Source of the DNA: Mixophyes australis
Taxonomy: Eukaryota; Chordata; Amphibia; Anura; Limnodynastidae
Assembly: GCA_036250195.1 (NCBI GenBank)
Contig: JAVHZZ010000006.1
Location: forward strand, 183,717,350 to 183,781,349
DNA length: 64,000 nucleotides
Direction: 5' to 3'
Positions 1-11,606 of the stretch are shown piece by piece. The position numbers and the translations under genes are program-made. Positions within the stretch are counted from its first letter, which is position 1, and each line of letters opens with the position of its first letter. The notes under the pieces are model-generated. The model searched no databases. It saw only the letters and a program-made list of their open reading frames with translations, and was not told the origin of the DNA.

Positions 1-17
1 TTATAAGTCTCACTCTT

Positions 18-93
18 TGTAAGGAAGCCCTTGCCAAGGGCATAGCAAGACATTGGTAAGGAATCCCTTGTCAAGGGCATAGCAAGACATTTG
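18..93. repeat. Short tandem duplication (about 38-bp unit, 2 copies)
   Basis: Two adjacent near-identical segments each contain AAGGGCATAGCAAGACATT. They differ by a few substitutions. No gene is associated. Confidence 0.8.
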
Positions 94-1125
94 CGGTACT
101 ACAAATACACAATGCTGCCACGTGCCTCCAATGGGGGGGTGTGGCCATCACCACAAAACTGTGGGAAAAAACAATTAAGAAACAATTGACATGACATAAT
201 GCAAAACAGATTTTTCAAATTGATGCATGTGCCTGATTTACTACCCAATTCTACTGTGTGACCTAACTTTCCGGAGGAGTGTCACACACCCAATTTTATT
301 ATTAATAGATCCACTATGAGTTTACCAATTTATTGATACCAAACGGGCCTAGGTCCAGCGTATTAGTATTTCTTTAACTTCTCTATGTGACAGAATGCTG
401 AAAGTGGTGCTCTTATCTTTTAACATAGAGGTGGGCAGGGCCACCAGGTAAATACACACCAGACCCTGTCACATTTTATACCTTAGTAGCTCAGTTGATC
501 AATGGATTCATTTGATATACCATAGTTACACTGCAGTTATAATTAGGACTTATTCCCCAGAATTATGTTATGGGTTAATCTTTATAACTGCAATTGCTCC
601 AGGTTCACTACTCTTGAGTTTCAAAAAGTCTGTTGACTGGAATTATTATGTTTTTTTCTTTGTAGTTGTGCTTTTGGGATATTTCTCAACCAGGAATTAT
701 GGTGATTATTCCTAAAATTTAGATAATTATTTCCATGTACTGTTTTTTTTAAGAAGTACATGTTTGTGATTTATTGTACCTGACCGAGAGTGTAATACCC
801 AAGTAATTCAAAGTGGAGGTGATTAAAGTGTGAGTTAAGGTAAGATTGAAAGTATTATTATTCAAGTCAGACAAGAACCTCTCAATGGACTTCACATCCC
901 CATTCCAAAGTAAGTGTACCTAGAAGAATTGATGCTGTTGTGAAGGCAAAGGGTGGTCCCACCCAATATTGATTTGATCTAGATTTCTCTTCTGTTCATT
1001 CACTTTACATTTTGTTAATTGATAAAAATAAATTATTAACACTTCTATTTTTGAAAGCATTCTTACTTTGCAGCATTTTTTCCACACCTGCCTAAAACAT
1101 TTGCACAGTATTGTGTATATACACA
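94..1125. other. No gene recognised
   Basis: AT-rich sequence with only short open frames of no recognisable family. It ends in a TA dinucleotide run (about 1124-1144) that borders the LTR at 1145. I see no coding signal or transposon ends. Confidence 0.6.
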
Positions 1126-1144
1126 TATATATATATATATATAT

Positions 1145-1642
1145 TGTGGCAAGAGCCCGCTACTGCAGAAGCACACGCGTACAACTTCTTCCTTTTTATG
1201 GTTCTTTATTGTCAGGATGGTAATAATGTTTTGACACCGTATACTTGCACAGCAATTATGAAGACCCTCAACGCTTACTATACATAGTCCAGCTCTCTAG
1301 CCAGATCAGCCAGCTAGCCCAGCGTTGATCTCCCTGAACAATGAAACAAGCAGGGTTTTATACCTGACACTCCTCCCACAGGCCTAGCTTGATGGACAGG
1401 TGACACACCCACCTTCTCTTTAAAAGGAAACGCCCATCCCTGGCTCTGTTTAGACTATCAGACCCACCCTGTCTGTTTGCTGAGAGGAAGCAGCTTTTAA
1501 ATCATGTAAGTAAACCAATTTTAAACTACACATATGTTTTTACCTGGTTTAATCTCCACCTAGGTACATAACTGTGCCAATGTTTTACTCTACTTCCCTG
1601 CTTTATCTGCATATTGCCAGCTAAATGCCTCCTTTTGTTACA
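1145..1642 (-). mobile_element. Solo LTR (antisense) inserted in a TA microsatellite
   Basis: This 498-bp block begins TGTGGCAAGAG and ends TTTTGTTACA, so it has the TG...CA ends of an LTR. Read on the minus strand it has an LTR layout: a TATAAAA-type box in the middle, an AATAAA polyadenylation signal further down, and a CA end. It splits a (TA)n tract, and the four bases on each side are ATAT. That fits a 4-bp target duplication but cannot be proved inside a TA repeat. No internal retroelement sequence flanks it, so it is a solo LTR. The superfamily (ERV or other) is not determined. Confidence 0.65.
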
Positions 1643-1665
1643 ATATATATATATATATAAATTTA

Positions 1666-1703
<38 letters not shown>

Positions 1704-1710
1704 TATATAA
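1643..1710. repeat. TA microsatellite
   Basis: Nearly pure TA dinucleotides with one short ATTTATATTA interruption. It continues the TA tract found left of the LTR. Confidence 0.9.
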
Positions 1711-2474
1711 ATAATTGTTAGAGTTGTTGTGTGATGTCCTCATATATATTATTATTACTTTTAGCTTTTTCTAATATATGATTGTTGATACTGTTTAGTA
1801 GGATTTAGTGAATGTATCTATATTTATATTCATTATTACTCTATAATTAAATTTTTTAAATAATGAGAGATTATGGTTTAATAATTATTTGAATATACAA
1901 ATGTAACTATTGGTGGACATGTGAGCAGTTAACCAGGACTAATTAAGGTTTTATATCTCTCTCCTCAGCCCTCCTGGATACCTCTGATAAAGCCATCTTG
2001 TATGAGGAAACGCAGGTGTTTATTTTAAATTGTTACGTCATTGCTATTTTCTTGGCTATATCACCATCATCTTGCTGAATTTTCTGTGGAAACAGCATTT
2101 TTGCAATTACTTTCATATTATTGAATCTTGGTGGCGCTAGATAATATGTGGGCAGAGAAACGGTAATCGTTCTCATTAATTTGGTTACTGTATTGCTACA
2201 TTTGCATACCGTTCGTGACAGACAGCGGAAGTGTAACATGAAGGAGGTTCACAGTTTTTTTTACCGGAATCATCACAGAGACACGCTGTCACTATTCAAC
2301 TCAGATGCGAGCAGTATTCAGTGTAGACAAAATTCTGTACATCTATAGTAACATCTTCTCCACCATGCTGTCGGGTGGTAAGACTTAATTTCACCTTTTA
2401 TTAGTCCCGTGTGTGGATTTTCTTGTTAGATTGGGTTTACCTTACACCTCCATCTTGGAATTGCTCTGCTTACA
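1711..2474. other. No gene recognised
   Basis: Mostly AT-rich DNA. Two overlapping short open frames around 2033-2348 lie on opposite strands and show no family resemblance. Nothing else is supported. Confidence 0.5.
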
Positions 2475-2482
2475 GACAAGAT

Positions 2483-2748
2483 CATACTTGCCAACTCTCC
2501 CAAAATGTCCGGGAGACTCCCGAAATTCGCGTTGGTCTCACAGACTCCCGGGTGAGCTGGCAAATCTCCCGCATCCCGCAATTGCGGTGCTAAAATGACG
2601 TGATTCACGTTGAATCGCGGCATTTTGGCCCTGGCATATTTGACGCGGGGGCAGGGCCAAATGGCAGGATTTCCCCCTGTCCCGCCCCCTTTCACCCTCT
2701 AGACACGCCCCTCTATCGGCTACAACTTGCCAAAGGTAGGCAAGTATG
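2483..2748. mobile_element. hAT-type MITE with perfect 8-bp target duplication
   Basis: The 266-bp element has 10-bp terminal inverted repeats, CATACTTGCC and GGCAAGTATG. It is flanked on both sides by the octamer GACAAGAT (2475-2482 and 2749-2756), the target-duplication length of hAT transposons. The 5' half carries inverted CTCCCGGG-like blocks. It has no coding capacity. A diverged relative is at 40866-41069. Confidence 0.85.
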
Positions 2749-3009
2749 GACAAGATTGTGTTTTATTTGTCCAAGGACTTTGTACATAATTAGATATTTT
2801 CTTATGTTGTGATATTTTATGTTTTTTACATTATATTTACTACGTGTCCTAGTAGCAACATTAATATAGTGTTTTTTCACTTGTATGAGTAAAAGTTGCA
2901 ACCTTTTATTGCAATCTACTTTGTATTCTATTTTAAATAATTTATTTTCTGTTATTAGTTTAAACCTTTCTGTATCAGGTTTGAGACATAGTTTGGCACC
3001 TTCCATTTC

Positions 3010-3660
3010 TTTTTTTATTTAATTTCTTAGCTCACCAGCCAAGCCCTAGCCTAAGCCTCTCCTCTTTGGAAAAGTAGCAATCCAATTCTACAGACTAGTA
3101 CTTTGTTTATCACATCTTTCCAGAAGATTTTCAATGAACCTGGGTGATTTACTTCTTCGGCAGCATCCTATGTCTGCTTCAAGGTTCCAGGGCCGTAGGT
3201 CAACAGCAGTTTTGTACACTCTACTGTGAACTGCAATGAAATAATGAGGCCCTGGCAGGGTTTATCAGACCAGATAAAAGATGAGCTTCCATCCCGCGAG
3301 TTATCTACTTCTCTTGAAGATTTGTTATCCTTGTGCAACCGAATTGATATCCGCTTTCCAGAATGCTTCCAAGAGAAGGAACAAGGATGGTGTTCCACAA
3401 TTAGATTAGCGCCATGTTTTCAAGCTTCTCAGTCTATTATGGAGGAACCCATGCAACTGGGTTGTTCATATCTGTCTTCTGAAGAGAGTGAGAGAAGGTT
3501 CAGGAATAATTTATGCATCTTTAGGCCAAGCTAGGTTCTGTCTAGCTTTGTTTTGTATGCCCTACATAACTGTGACCCTTCCTGCTCTCTTAGATTCTCG
3601 TGCCACTGTAAAGTTGTTTCTTGTGCCATTGAGTCTAAGTGGACTGCACCTCTATTAGCC
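3010..3660 (+). pseudogene. Ty3/Gypsy gag remnant
   Basis: The translation, spread over several frames, matches the Gag of vertebrate Ty3/Gypsy elements. The best stretch is the open frame from 3226, with GLSDQIKDELPSREL, then an LCNRIDIRF block, then EEPMQLG followed by a decayed zinc-knuckle start near 3505-3530. Downstream, around 3595-3655, is DSRATVKLFLVPLSLSGLHLY, cut off at 3660 by a solo LTR. Gag is the structural protein that packages the element's RNA. Frameshifts and stops make it non-functional, and the 5' part and 5' LTR were not found. It is the first piece of a Gypsy element continuing at 4362, 6685 and 7595. Confidence 0.8.
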
Positions 3661-4361
3661 TGTCACAAGCCGCGTTGGTGCCTCAAGCCTCCGCGGCTCA
3701 ATATTTACTGTACTGTCGTGTCCAGGCCATCACCATGATAACTGGGACTTCACTTCCAAATTGTCCTGCCCATCACCAGTGCAATGGCTGGGACGCTGTG
3801 TGTGTTTGCACCACATCCCAGCATGAGGGCAGCCAGGCAAGTGTGTGGAGTGTATATTATTAATTATTAGACTTCTGTGGCTAATTACCTCCTGGCCATT
3901 GATTGGGTGATGTGTGTATTTAAGGCAGGGAGGGCTTAGCCTCCCTGCCGGGTACAGCGTTTTCCAGTTGTATTGCTGACCTGCTCTCCTCTGCTCTTCT
4001 GTGTTCTGTGAAGTCTCTTTAATTGACATTCTGTTGTGACCACTGGATTGTTACTTGGACTCTAAACTCTGATAGCCCTGACCTTCGGATCTGTACCTTG
4101 GATTTTCCTGTCCCCTGCAAGTCCTGACCCTATGACTGTTTCTGACCAATCTACCCGTTATGGACCCCTGACCTCTTCCATCTTGTCTACCACCTCCTAT
4201 CCCCTTGCTGCGGTATTGCTCATATGCTTACACTATGCTAGAGTTAAAACCTGGGGGCATCTGAGTACCTGTGAGTGCGACAAGCTCTATGAAAAAGGTG
4301 GCTGCTATAGACAAATATCACTAGTTCTGCAAGCTTATGACAATAACTGCTAGCCATAACA
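3661..4361 (+). mobile_element. Solo Gypsy-type LTR inserted in gag/protease of the 3.0-9.1 kb Gypsy element
   Basis: The 701-bp LTR begins TGTCACAAGCCGCG and ends AGCCATAACA. The five bases before it are TAGCC and after it TATCC, a target duplication with one mismatch. It aligns along its length, in reverse, with the solo LTR at 6860-7589: a shared GGCAGGGAGGGCTTAGCCT block, tracts rich in TGACCCT-like motifs, and a CTGGGGGCATC-GAGTACCTGTGAG block. Gag-like codons precede it and protease-like codons follow directly, so it is a nested insertion reduced to one LTR. Confidence 0.85.
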
Positions 4362-4634
4362 TATCCATGGAAAATCACATTTTTTTAACCACTATTGATG
4401 GCAGATGGACTCCTTGTGGCATGATTCAATTCCATACATCCTCATTAAACCTTCAAATTGGAGTGCTGCACAAGGAAAACATTACTTTTCTAGTGATTTC
4501 TCAAACTATTTGCTCGATCATATTGGGTCTTCCCTGGCTGCATCTACACTCCCCACATATTGATTGGTCACTGCTCAAATAATAGCATGGTGCCCTTCTT
4601 GAAATTCACATTGCTTTAGTAAGGTATTACTTTT
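4362..4634 (+). pseudogene. Ty3/Gypsy protease remnant
   Basis: The frame ending at 4582 reads LQIGVLHKENITFLVIS and then ILGLPWLHLHSPHIDW. This is the C-terminal half of the retropepsin and the linker toward RT in Gypsy Pol. The catalytic DSG part is absent, removed or displaced by the LTR at 3661-4361. After a frameshift near 4580, recognisable linker codons run to about 4634, where the antisense Penelope-like element begins. The linker resumes at 6685. Confidence 0.8.
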
Positions 4635-6684
4635 AAAGATGGAGGGTGGTTCGCGCTCCCTTGTTCGAGAGTGTAGAGAGAGTGTGGCTGCCTGGGGGGC
4701 CGAAGAATAAAGGGACAGTCCCAACCCTTTGAAAGATAACACAGAGAGAATGATGGTCCCCTTGGCGCACAAATGGGATGCAGAAAATAGTAATTTCAAA
4801 TAGAAAAACCCCTGGTATTTATTCCTGGTGGGTTTAAATAAATCACCTAAAACCATACAATGTAAATAACAAATAAGGTTGCAACCTATTAATATATCTC
4901 ATAGATGCAGTTTGAGAGAGTAGATATAAGTATATGACAAATCAATACAGTGGTATCAAATATGGTATATAAAACAAACGTTCCAATGGGCAGAATGCCA
5001 AAAGTCTGCCTTTACCAAGGCTGCAAAAGTCCCAAAAGGGGGGTAATGTCTCAAAGTTCTTGTTCCATTGCAATAAATGGCCAGAGGCTATGGATCGAGT
5101 GAAGCAGTATCAACTTGTATAGTCTCTGCATGTAGCAAGCTGCATATGCCAATTCCTCTAGTATAATAGTCAATGGGGCTCCAATGAGCTTGCTGACCGG
5201 TGAACAGACAAGTGGAGGACTGAGGACTTACCCCTTGGGATCGTCGACCAAGTTATTAACTTCTAGTCTCCGTCTAGGTGGAAGCATTCATCAGAGGGGG
5301 ACTCTTTCAGCCAATCAGATTATATAAACTGATTAAGTTCAAAGTCAATATTAAGTCCTTGAGGAATCAAGGTCTTTAAACTGTAAATAAGTTTTGACTC
5401 CTCCTGTGAGATGAGTCTAATATAGTCTCCCCCCTCCAAGGTTTGGTGACTTTCTTTATTCCCACAAAGTGGGGTAAGGAAGGGTCCTGTGCATGGTGTG
5501 TACGGATTATGTTTCTCGAACCCATTCTTAATGTTTCTCTGATGCTCTGTAATTCTAATGTGGAGTTTCCTAATCGTTCTCCCCACATATTGGAGACTAC
5601 ATGGGCACTGAAGTAGATCGCAGGTGATTCTGCTTTTGATAATGAATTCCTCCTTAGTAGAGTGGCAGATAAAGAAGGTAATGGGTTTCGTGCTACGGAT
5701 ATGGCTGATTTTACAGGAATGACACCTGTTACAGTAATAAAAGCCTTTTCCTTTTTCCCCTAGCCAGGTGCCCTTTTGGGAGTCTACTGTGGGAGGTATA
5801 GTACTACTGACTAGTTGTTTCTTAAGGTTGTCTACCTTCGTGTAGACGAACGTGGGTTTTTCTGGAAGCACTTGCTTAAGTTTATCATCCCCTAATAGAA
5901 CCTTCCAATGCTTTCCAATGCTTTTTAAAGATGTATTCAATTTTTTTTGAATCACGACTGAATTTGGAAATGAATGGGATAGAGGGAGGTTCTGCTTTTT
6001 TGACTTTGTTCTCCAATAGCAGGTCCCTATTGGTATTTCGTACAGAGATGAGGGCATCCTCAACCACCTCCTTGTTGTAATCTCTTTCTAAAAAGTGATC
6101 TTTTAAAATTTTAGCCCGTTCCTCATATTGGTCAAGTTGAGAACAGTTACGCTTGAGTCTCGTAAACTGCCCTTTGGGGATGCTCCGAACCCAATTGTTG
6201 TGGTGGCTGCTATTAGATGGAATATAGGAGTTGGAATCAACTTTTTTGAAAAATGTTCTAGTCTCAATTTTACCATCTTTTATGTATATTTCCAAGTCAA
6301 GAAATGGTATATTTTGATTGCTGTAATCAGCCGTAAAATGTAGATTCAGATTATTTGAGTTGATGTATTAAAAAAATGCTTCCAATTCGTTCGTGGTACC
6401 CGTCCAGATGCATAGCACATCATCTATGAAACGGTGGCATAGAAGAATTTTTTGTCCAAAGGGGTTGTTTTCCCAAATATACAGGTTCTCCCACTCTGCC
6501 ACAAATAAGTTCGCATAGCTGGGCGCCCCGAACCTGTCTTTAGCAGAGCCCCTCAGACCAGAAGTAGTTATGGTTCAGCGTAAATGCTATACTGTCTATA
6601 ATAAAGTCAATTTGTTCAATAGGGATATTACATTCTTGAGAAGTTTCAACTTTAGCTACTACTATAGCTTCCATTATACCACCA
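4635..6684 (-). mobile_element. Penelope-like element (5'-truncated), antisense insertion in the Gypsy element
   Basis: The minus strand of this 2-kb block carries Penelope-type RT C-terminal motifs, a GIY-YIG endonuclease and about 680 bp of 3' untranslated sequence (4635-5319). The boundaries are inferred: Gypsy protease-linker codons stop near 4634 and resume near 6685. The RT fingers and palm N-terminal part is missing, as expected for 5' truncation. Exact target duplications could not be fixed. Confidence 0.75.
5320..6680 (-). pseudogene. Penelope-like reverse transcriptase / GIY-YIG endonuclease, frameshifted
   Basis: Read on the minus strand, the order is: NHNYFWSEG, YANLFVAEWENLYIW, the catalytic FIDDVLCIWTG box (about 6410-6440), FLDLEIYIKDGKI, then IPKGQFTRLKRNC. 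After a frameshift near 5900-6060 comes the 247-codon frame ending at 5320. That frame has the cysteine cluster CNRCHSC (residues 111-117) and the GIY-YIG core CPCSLQYVGRT (153-163), followed by RITEHQRNI. Such proteins nick target DNA and copy their own RNA. An internal stop in the RT part (near 6369) and frameshifts show it is dead. It lies wholly inside the Gypsy pol region. Confidence 0.85.
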
Positions 6685-6859
6685 CAATACTTGGATTTTC
6701 AGAATGTCTTCAATAGCAAACACTTTGAAGTTCGGTCACCTCATCATGTATGGAACTGTCCCATGAATTTTATTCTTGGAAAACTCCTCCTCATGGCTGT
6801 GTTTACCCATGCTCCCTCCATTAGACTCAGGTCAAATATATTAAAGAGAACCTTCAATG
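6685..6859 (+). pseudogene. Ty3/Gypsy Pol linker between protease and RT
   Basis: The plus frame reads DFQNVFNSKHFEV then PHHVWNCPMNFILGK, the recognisable D-F-x-D-V-F ... W-D-C-P-I-N-L-I-P-G linker of Gypsy Pol ahead of RT. It is interrupted at 6859 by an antisense solo LTR and continues at 7595 with RT sequence. Confidence 0.75.
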
Positions 6860-7589
6860 TGTTGGGCTGCTGGACTGATAACGAACTTGCAAAACAGATA
6901 AAAGAGGTCTTTAACTATAGCAGACACTTTTCCCGTAGAGCTTTATGTGCTCACAGGTACTCGGATGCCCCCAGGACTTAACTCCTAGCGTAGTGCAAGT
7001 TCAATAAACAACACTGCAGCGGCAGGCCAGGGGAGGCTGAATAGATGGTAACGGATGGTCAGACGTAAGCCGAGATCAGGGGTCACAAGCAGGTAGAATG
7101 GTCAAATAACACACCCAAGGGTCAGGGTCACAGGCAAACAGTGAAGTCCAGAATACAGGCCAAAAGGTCAGGGTCACAGGCAAACAGGCAGGGTCCAAGG
7201 TACAGGCAAGGGTCACAACAGCAGATCAGGCAAAAAGTTATCCAAGAGCAGGTCTGGAACGCTATAACCGGCAGGGAGGCTAAGCCCTCCCTGCCTTAAA
7301 TACAGAAACTTGCCAATCAGGGCTTTGCCCTGAAACAATCCTCAGGCGCAGGCTAATAAATTAAGTAAACTATCAATCAGCCCACGGGCTGTGAAGGTTC
7401 CAGCGCACACGCCCGGCTGCTCTGATTGCTGGGGCGCGATAGTATTAATTTCGGCATCCGGCCATTGCCCTGGCAATGGTCGGGTCGAATACCAGGAGGT
7501 GACGTCCCGGTCATCATGGAGACGGCCGGGATTCCAGGGAGAAGGGCAGTGAGACGCGGCGGTGTCCGCGGCCACCGCGGCTCCTAGCA
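6860..7589 (-). mobile_element. Solo Gypsy-type LTR (antisense) with perfect 5-bp target duplication
   Basis: The 730-bp block has TG...CA ends (TGTTGGGCTGC ... CTCCTAGCA on the plus strand). It is flanked by CAATG on both sides (6855-6859 and 7590-7594). On the minus strand it is homologous to the LTR at 3661-4361. Gypsy Pol codons flank it on both sides in plus orientation, so it inserted into the older Gypsy element and then lost its internal region by LTR-LTR recombination. Confidence 0.9.
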
Positions 7590-7594
7590 CAATG

Positions 7595-8735
7595 TTGCTT
7601 TATTAGACCTTTCTTCTCCTCAGAGCAGGATTTGTTTGTGCAAAAAAGAATATGCGAGTCATTTGCCATCCATTGACTATATCAGCCTTAATTCAGTTGC
7701 TGTAAAAGATTTGCTATTCACTCCATCTTATTACCAATCTATTTGACCGCATCAAAGAAGCCACAATCTCCATCAAATCAGACTTTTGTGGAGCACAAGA
7801 CCTAATTTGCAAATATAAAGGAGATGAATGGAAGACTACCTTTGACACTCAAGATGGCCTACAAATGTAATTGTAATGCCGTTGGGGTTATGCAATGCAC
7901 AAGCAGTTTTTCAAGGCTTTATGAGCAACATTTTTAGAAATATGCTTTATTATTGTGTTGCGGTCTAAGTAGATTATCTTTTGTTATATTCTAAGAATCT
8001 CACTACTCATCTTCATATGACGGAAGTATTTTCCCATCTCTGGAAAACTCAACTTTTTTGCAAACTTAAGAAATGTCTTTTTAAATGTGATCAAATTACC
8101 ATTCCTGGTATATATATATATATTTATGGTTCAAGTCCAAATGGACCCACAGTAGGTGCGAGTGGTTTTTCAATTGGCCACAACCTTCTAAACTTAAAAT
8201 GTCCAAGCCATTTATTTGGTTATTCTAACTACAGTATTACCGAAAATATATCCAATGATGCTCCACTCTGGTGGCTCCAATTATTGCTCTCACTCATAAA
8301 AGTACAAATGGCAAAAATTGGTCAACTTCTGCTCAAGGCATTCCTTTCTCTCAAACAAGCATTTTCCTCTGTATCAGTACTCAAGAAACCTAACATTTTC
8401 CAACCATTTTTTCTGGAGATAGATGCATCCGTTGTTTGGGGTGGGCGCTATTCTCTCCCAAAGACCTTCTGCTGTAAAGCTACATCTTTACAGCTTCTGT
8501 TTTTTGCAAATTTAATCCTGCTGAGAAAAATTATACAATCATAAAAATTTATTATATCTTCAAACTGCTAATATCATGTCCCCCAACAGACTTGATGGTC
8601 TTTATTTTTTACTCACTTCAATATCCATATAACATTTAGACCTGGAAATAAATAAAAAATGGATGTCTTGTCCCATTCTCTTAATGCTGGAAATCTTTCC
8701 TATAGTCAACCATAAATGTCTTCTTGTTACCTCTA
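7595..8735 (+). pseudogene. Ty3/Gypsy reverse transcriptase and RNase H remnant
   Basis: Decayed plus-strand Pol continues. Codons equivalent to the RT N-terminus lie at 7600-7760 and the GDEWKT / MPLGLCNA-type region at 7820-7920. The frame 7981-8544 contains SKNLTTHLHMTEVFSHL, KLKKCLFKCDQITIPG, AFLSLKQAFSSVSVLKKP and FFLEIDASVVWGG (RNase H start). The RNase H C-terminus, with FRPGNK and ALSRSF-like codons, is at 8640-8690. Many frameshifts and stops are present. Its function was to copy Gypsy RNA; it is inactive now. Confidence 0.85.
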
Positions 8736-9090
8736 CTGTTACGTCTTCTCAGGGTAAAACTCTGGTCTCTCATAAGCTCACAAAAAGGCTGCTTCACTGA
8801 GCACATTCAGATTTTATTTCTGTATGCTCAATTTGTGCACTGCACAAAGTTCCTCAACAAGCTCTTCTGGTTCCCTTTCATTCTGCGCATAGACACATAC
8901 AAGAACATGGTCCCACATCACCCGATACAGTATGACAAATTTTTGATTCCAGAATTATTTCATGGGAAAATGTAAATTTCTACTGGATTGGAAGGGATGT
9001 GAACCAGATGAGCATGCTTGGATTGATGCTGCACATGTTCACGCTCCTATCCCTTTGAAGAGATTCCATCAGAGTCCACCTGTATGAGGA
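8736..9090 (+). pseudogene. Ty3/Gypsy integrase relic and chromodomain
   Basis: Only about 150 bp separates RNase H from a chromodomain-like tail, so most of the integrase core is deleted. The tail translates as LDWKGCEPDEHAWIDAAHVHA then IPLKRFH (about 8978-9070). It resembles the C-terminal chromodomain of chromovirus-type Gypsy Pol, which guides integration to chromatin. A purine-rich stretch (GAGGAGAGG) follows just before the putative 3' LTR at 9098. Confidence 0.75.
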
Positions 9091-9097
9091 GAGGTAC

Positions 9098-9640
9098 TGT
9101 CACGTGCTGGACCTTCCAGTGTTTTCTCAGGGTGCAGCATGTTTTATTTACCCTTCTTGGTGGGAATGTGCGCTTGCTCTTTCTTCAGCAACCGTCCTTT
9201 GAATCATCTGGCATGGTCCCGAGAATGGAAAACAAGATACAAAATAAACATCTAATTCCCTCTTGGTGATCCCTAGCACTAATCTAACACAGACCATCTG
9301 TCTATTAGATTGACCTGCTTTTCCAACACGGATTGCTCCGCCCACTAGAAACACAAGTCTTATTAACCACAAGCTCCTCCCCAGCTCTATTCTGAATTAC
9401 AGATATCAAACCCATTGACACCATCTACTTCCCCTGGTGTAAAAAATATTCTTTTGTCAACTGAGCCTAGTTGGTCCACCAGAGACAGCCTTATGTGATA
9501 ATTGAGTGTACCCAGCACCTCCATGAGATAAAATGTAGGTGATGTGACTTGGAAAGCATAGTTTTCAGACATGGTTCATTTGCATTCTGTGACCAAGAGC
9601 AATATTTGCCTATATTTTGGTGGTTTTCCTTGATCTATCA
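9098..9640 (+). mobile_element. Probable 3' LTR remnant of the Gypsy element
   Basis: Directly after the chromodomain and a polypurine tract, the sequence begins TGTCACGTGCTGG, the usual LTR start. An AATAAA signal is present near 9242. No matching CA end or target duplication could be found, so the right boundary is approximate and the copy may be truncated. Confidence 0.5.
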
Positions 9641-10086
9641 GATGCTCTAACTAAAACTGGCCCCTCCCTATTCATAGGGTACTCATTTGGTGCTGACCCA
9701 GCCAGATCACTTGCAGGTGAGAAAGAGGAAAGATCCACTTGTAGCATTGCATGATGCTCCTCCTCTGAACAAGCGCTATCAAGGCACAGATTACCTGATC
9801 CAGGAGCCGCCGAAACAGCTGCCTATGGAAGATTCGGTGTGAGTCTCTCATCTGGCAATTTTATCCTGAAGCTTACAGTTCCATGTCTCCCTGGATTTGG
9901 AGGGAAGAACCTGTAACTCCGTTCCTAGGGGGGCAGTGTGGCTCCAGAATTGAGGACCTGGGGGCTAATTTAATCTAATTTCACTTCACCCATCCAAGAC
10001 ACCAGGATACACCACAGTAGCGGACATTTTCTCCCTGCAGCTTAAACTCAGGGGGATATCCCCAGACTCCTATCATTGTATACTGA
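9641..10086. other. Unassigned; one short open frame with splice-like edges
   Basis: The plus strand has an open frame at about 9684-9841 reading LQVRKRKDPLVALHDAP and ending LPMEDSV before a TGA. ACTTGCAG precedes it and GGTGTGAGTC lies at its end, loosely like splice sites. I do not recognise the protein. It could be a host or transposon exon, or chance. Confidence 0.25.
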
Positions 10087-10424
10087 GACATTGTCACTCA
10101 CCGGACTGTGAGTGCCTCTTCCCGGACATTTAGGAATCGTGGCCGTCCTCCATCCTGAGGGTCTGCGCATGCGCAGCCCTTTCTAATCCTTCAGTGTATG
10201 TCCCTTTAACTTAATTGGCAGATCAGGCAACACTCCCTATATTAAGCACCTGTGGTCAACACCACGTGGCCTGATCTTGGAGTCTCATTCCCCATGAGTC
10301 TCTGAAGGTGTTCCTGTGTTTCCTCGTGTATTCAGCGCTGCTGATTCCTGTGGTTTCCAAACCACTTCTACTACTGTGGTTCCCATACCACTTCTACCAT
10401 CAACTGTATCATCGTGACTGTTGG

Positions 10425-10860
10425 CTGATTCCTATCCGCTGCCTCCGTGCACTACAGTCTTCTATACCACTTCAACGCTATCATATATCATTGTGACTGT
10501 TTGCTGATTCCTATCCGCTGCCTCCGTGCACTACAGCCTTCTCTCCACATCCACTCACCTGTTCATCATCAAGTCTGTGAGCTGATTCCTGTCCGCTGCC
10601 TCCGTGTACTTCAGCCTCCAGCTTGCAACTCTTCTGTGTTTCACCATCGTGACTGTTATCTGATTCCTATCCGCTGCCTCCGTGCACTACAGTCTCCAGC
10701 TTGCAACTTGTCTGTGTTCATCATCGTGACTGTTAGCTGATTCCTATCCGCTGCCTCCGTGCACTACAGTTTCCAGCTTGCAACTCGTCTGTGTTTCATC
10801 CTCGTGACTGTTAGCTGATTGCTATCCGCTGCCTCTGTGCACTGCAGTCATCTCATCTGA
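10425..10860 (+). repeat. 78-bp minisatellite inside the LTR, about 6 copies
   Basis: The motif CTGATTCCTATCCGCTGCC recurs at about 10425, 10504, 10582, 10660, 10738 and 10815, spacing 77-79 bp. Units differ by scattered substitutions. The array lies in the 5' half of the solo LTR. Confidence 0.9.
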
Positions 10861-11606
10861 TCTCTCCCGTGTTTCCTCGAGACTGCTGCTATTATTGCCA
10901 TCCGCTACTCTCCGTGATCAACAGCTCCTGGTCTACTCTGCTCTCCTGTGTTCCATCGCTATTGGCGCCTGTTGGTTGCTACTGGTTACCTCCGTGTGTC
11001 CGCAGAGTCCTGCTGCTGCTGTCAGCGCTATCGTCCATCTACTGCTGATCCGCTCTCCACGCCTTCCTGTGTCCCGCTGGTCTCTACCCTCCTGTCAGCA
11101 TTGGATTCGTATCTCATCAGCTACTCCTCTGCTAGATCATCACCATTCTCCTGGGTCTTCCATGAGTCCAGTTCCACGTTCTACTGATTCCTGTGGATTC
11201 GTGTCCCTGTTGGTCTACTTACCTGTGCGCTGCACCTACTAGACCTCTGCCTCATCCATCCAGGGACTTCTCATCCTGCCGGCCTCCTGCCGCTCAGGTA
11301 TCGCTGCACTCCTGTCTGACTGCCTGCTTCTGAACCACGGTATGCATACTTCTCATTGACTGTGCTGGTGTATTGCATATCTTGCTGGACTGTGTTGGTT
11401 CTCCTCTGGAGTCTGCTATCCGCTGAGTCTATTGCCATCATTGACTTTGTTATCTTGTGCCGGATTGCTTCTAGAGACTTTCTATATTTGCAGTGCTGTT
11501 CAGTCATTATATATATATTGTGCATATTACTGTGGATCGTGTTTAAGGTGCCCGTGTATACCCTGTGTTGCAGTCTCTCCCCGTGCACCTCCTCACATAT
11601 ATGTTC

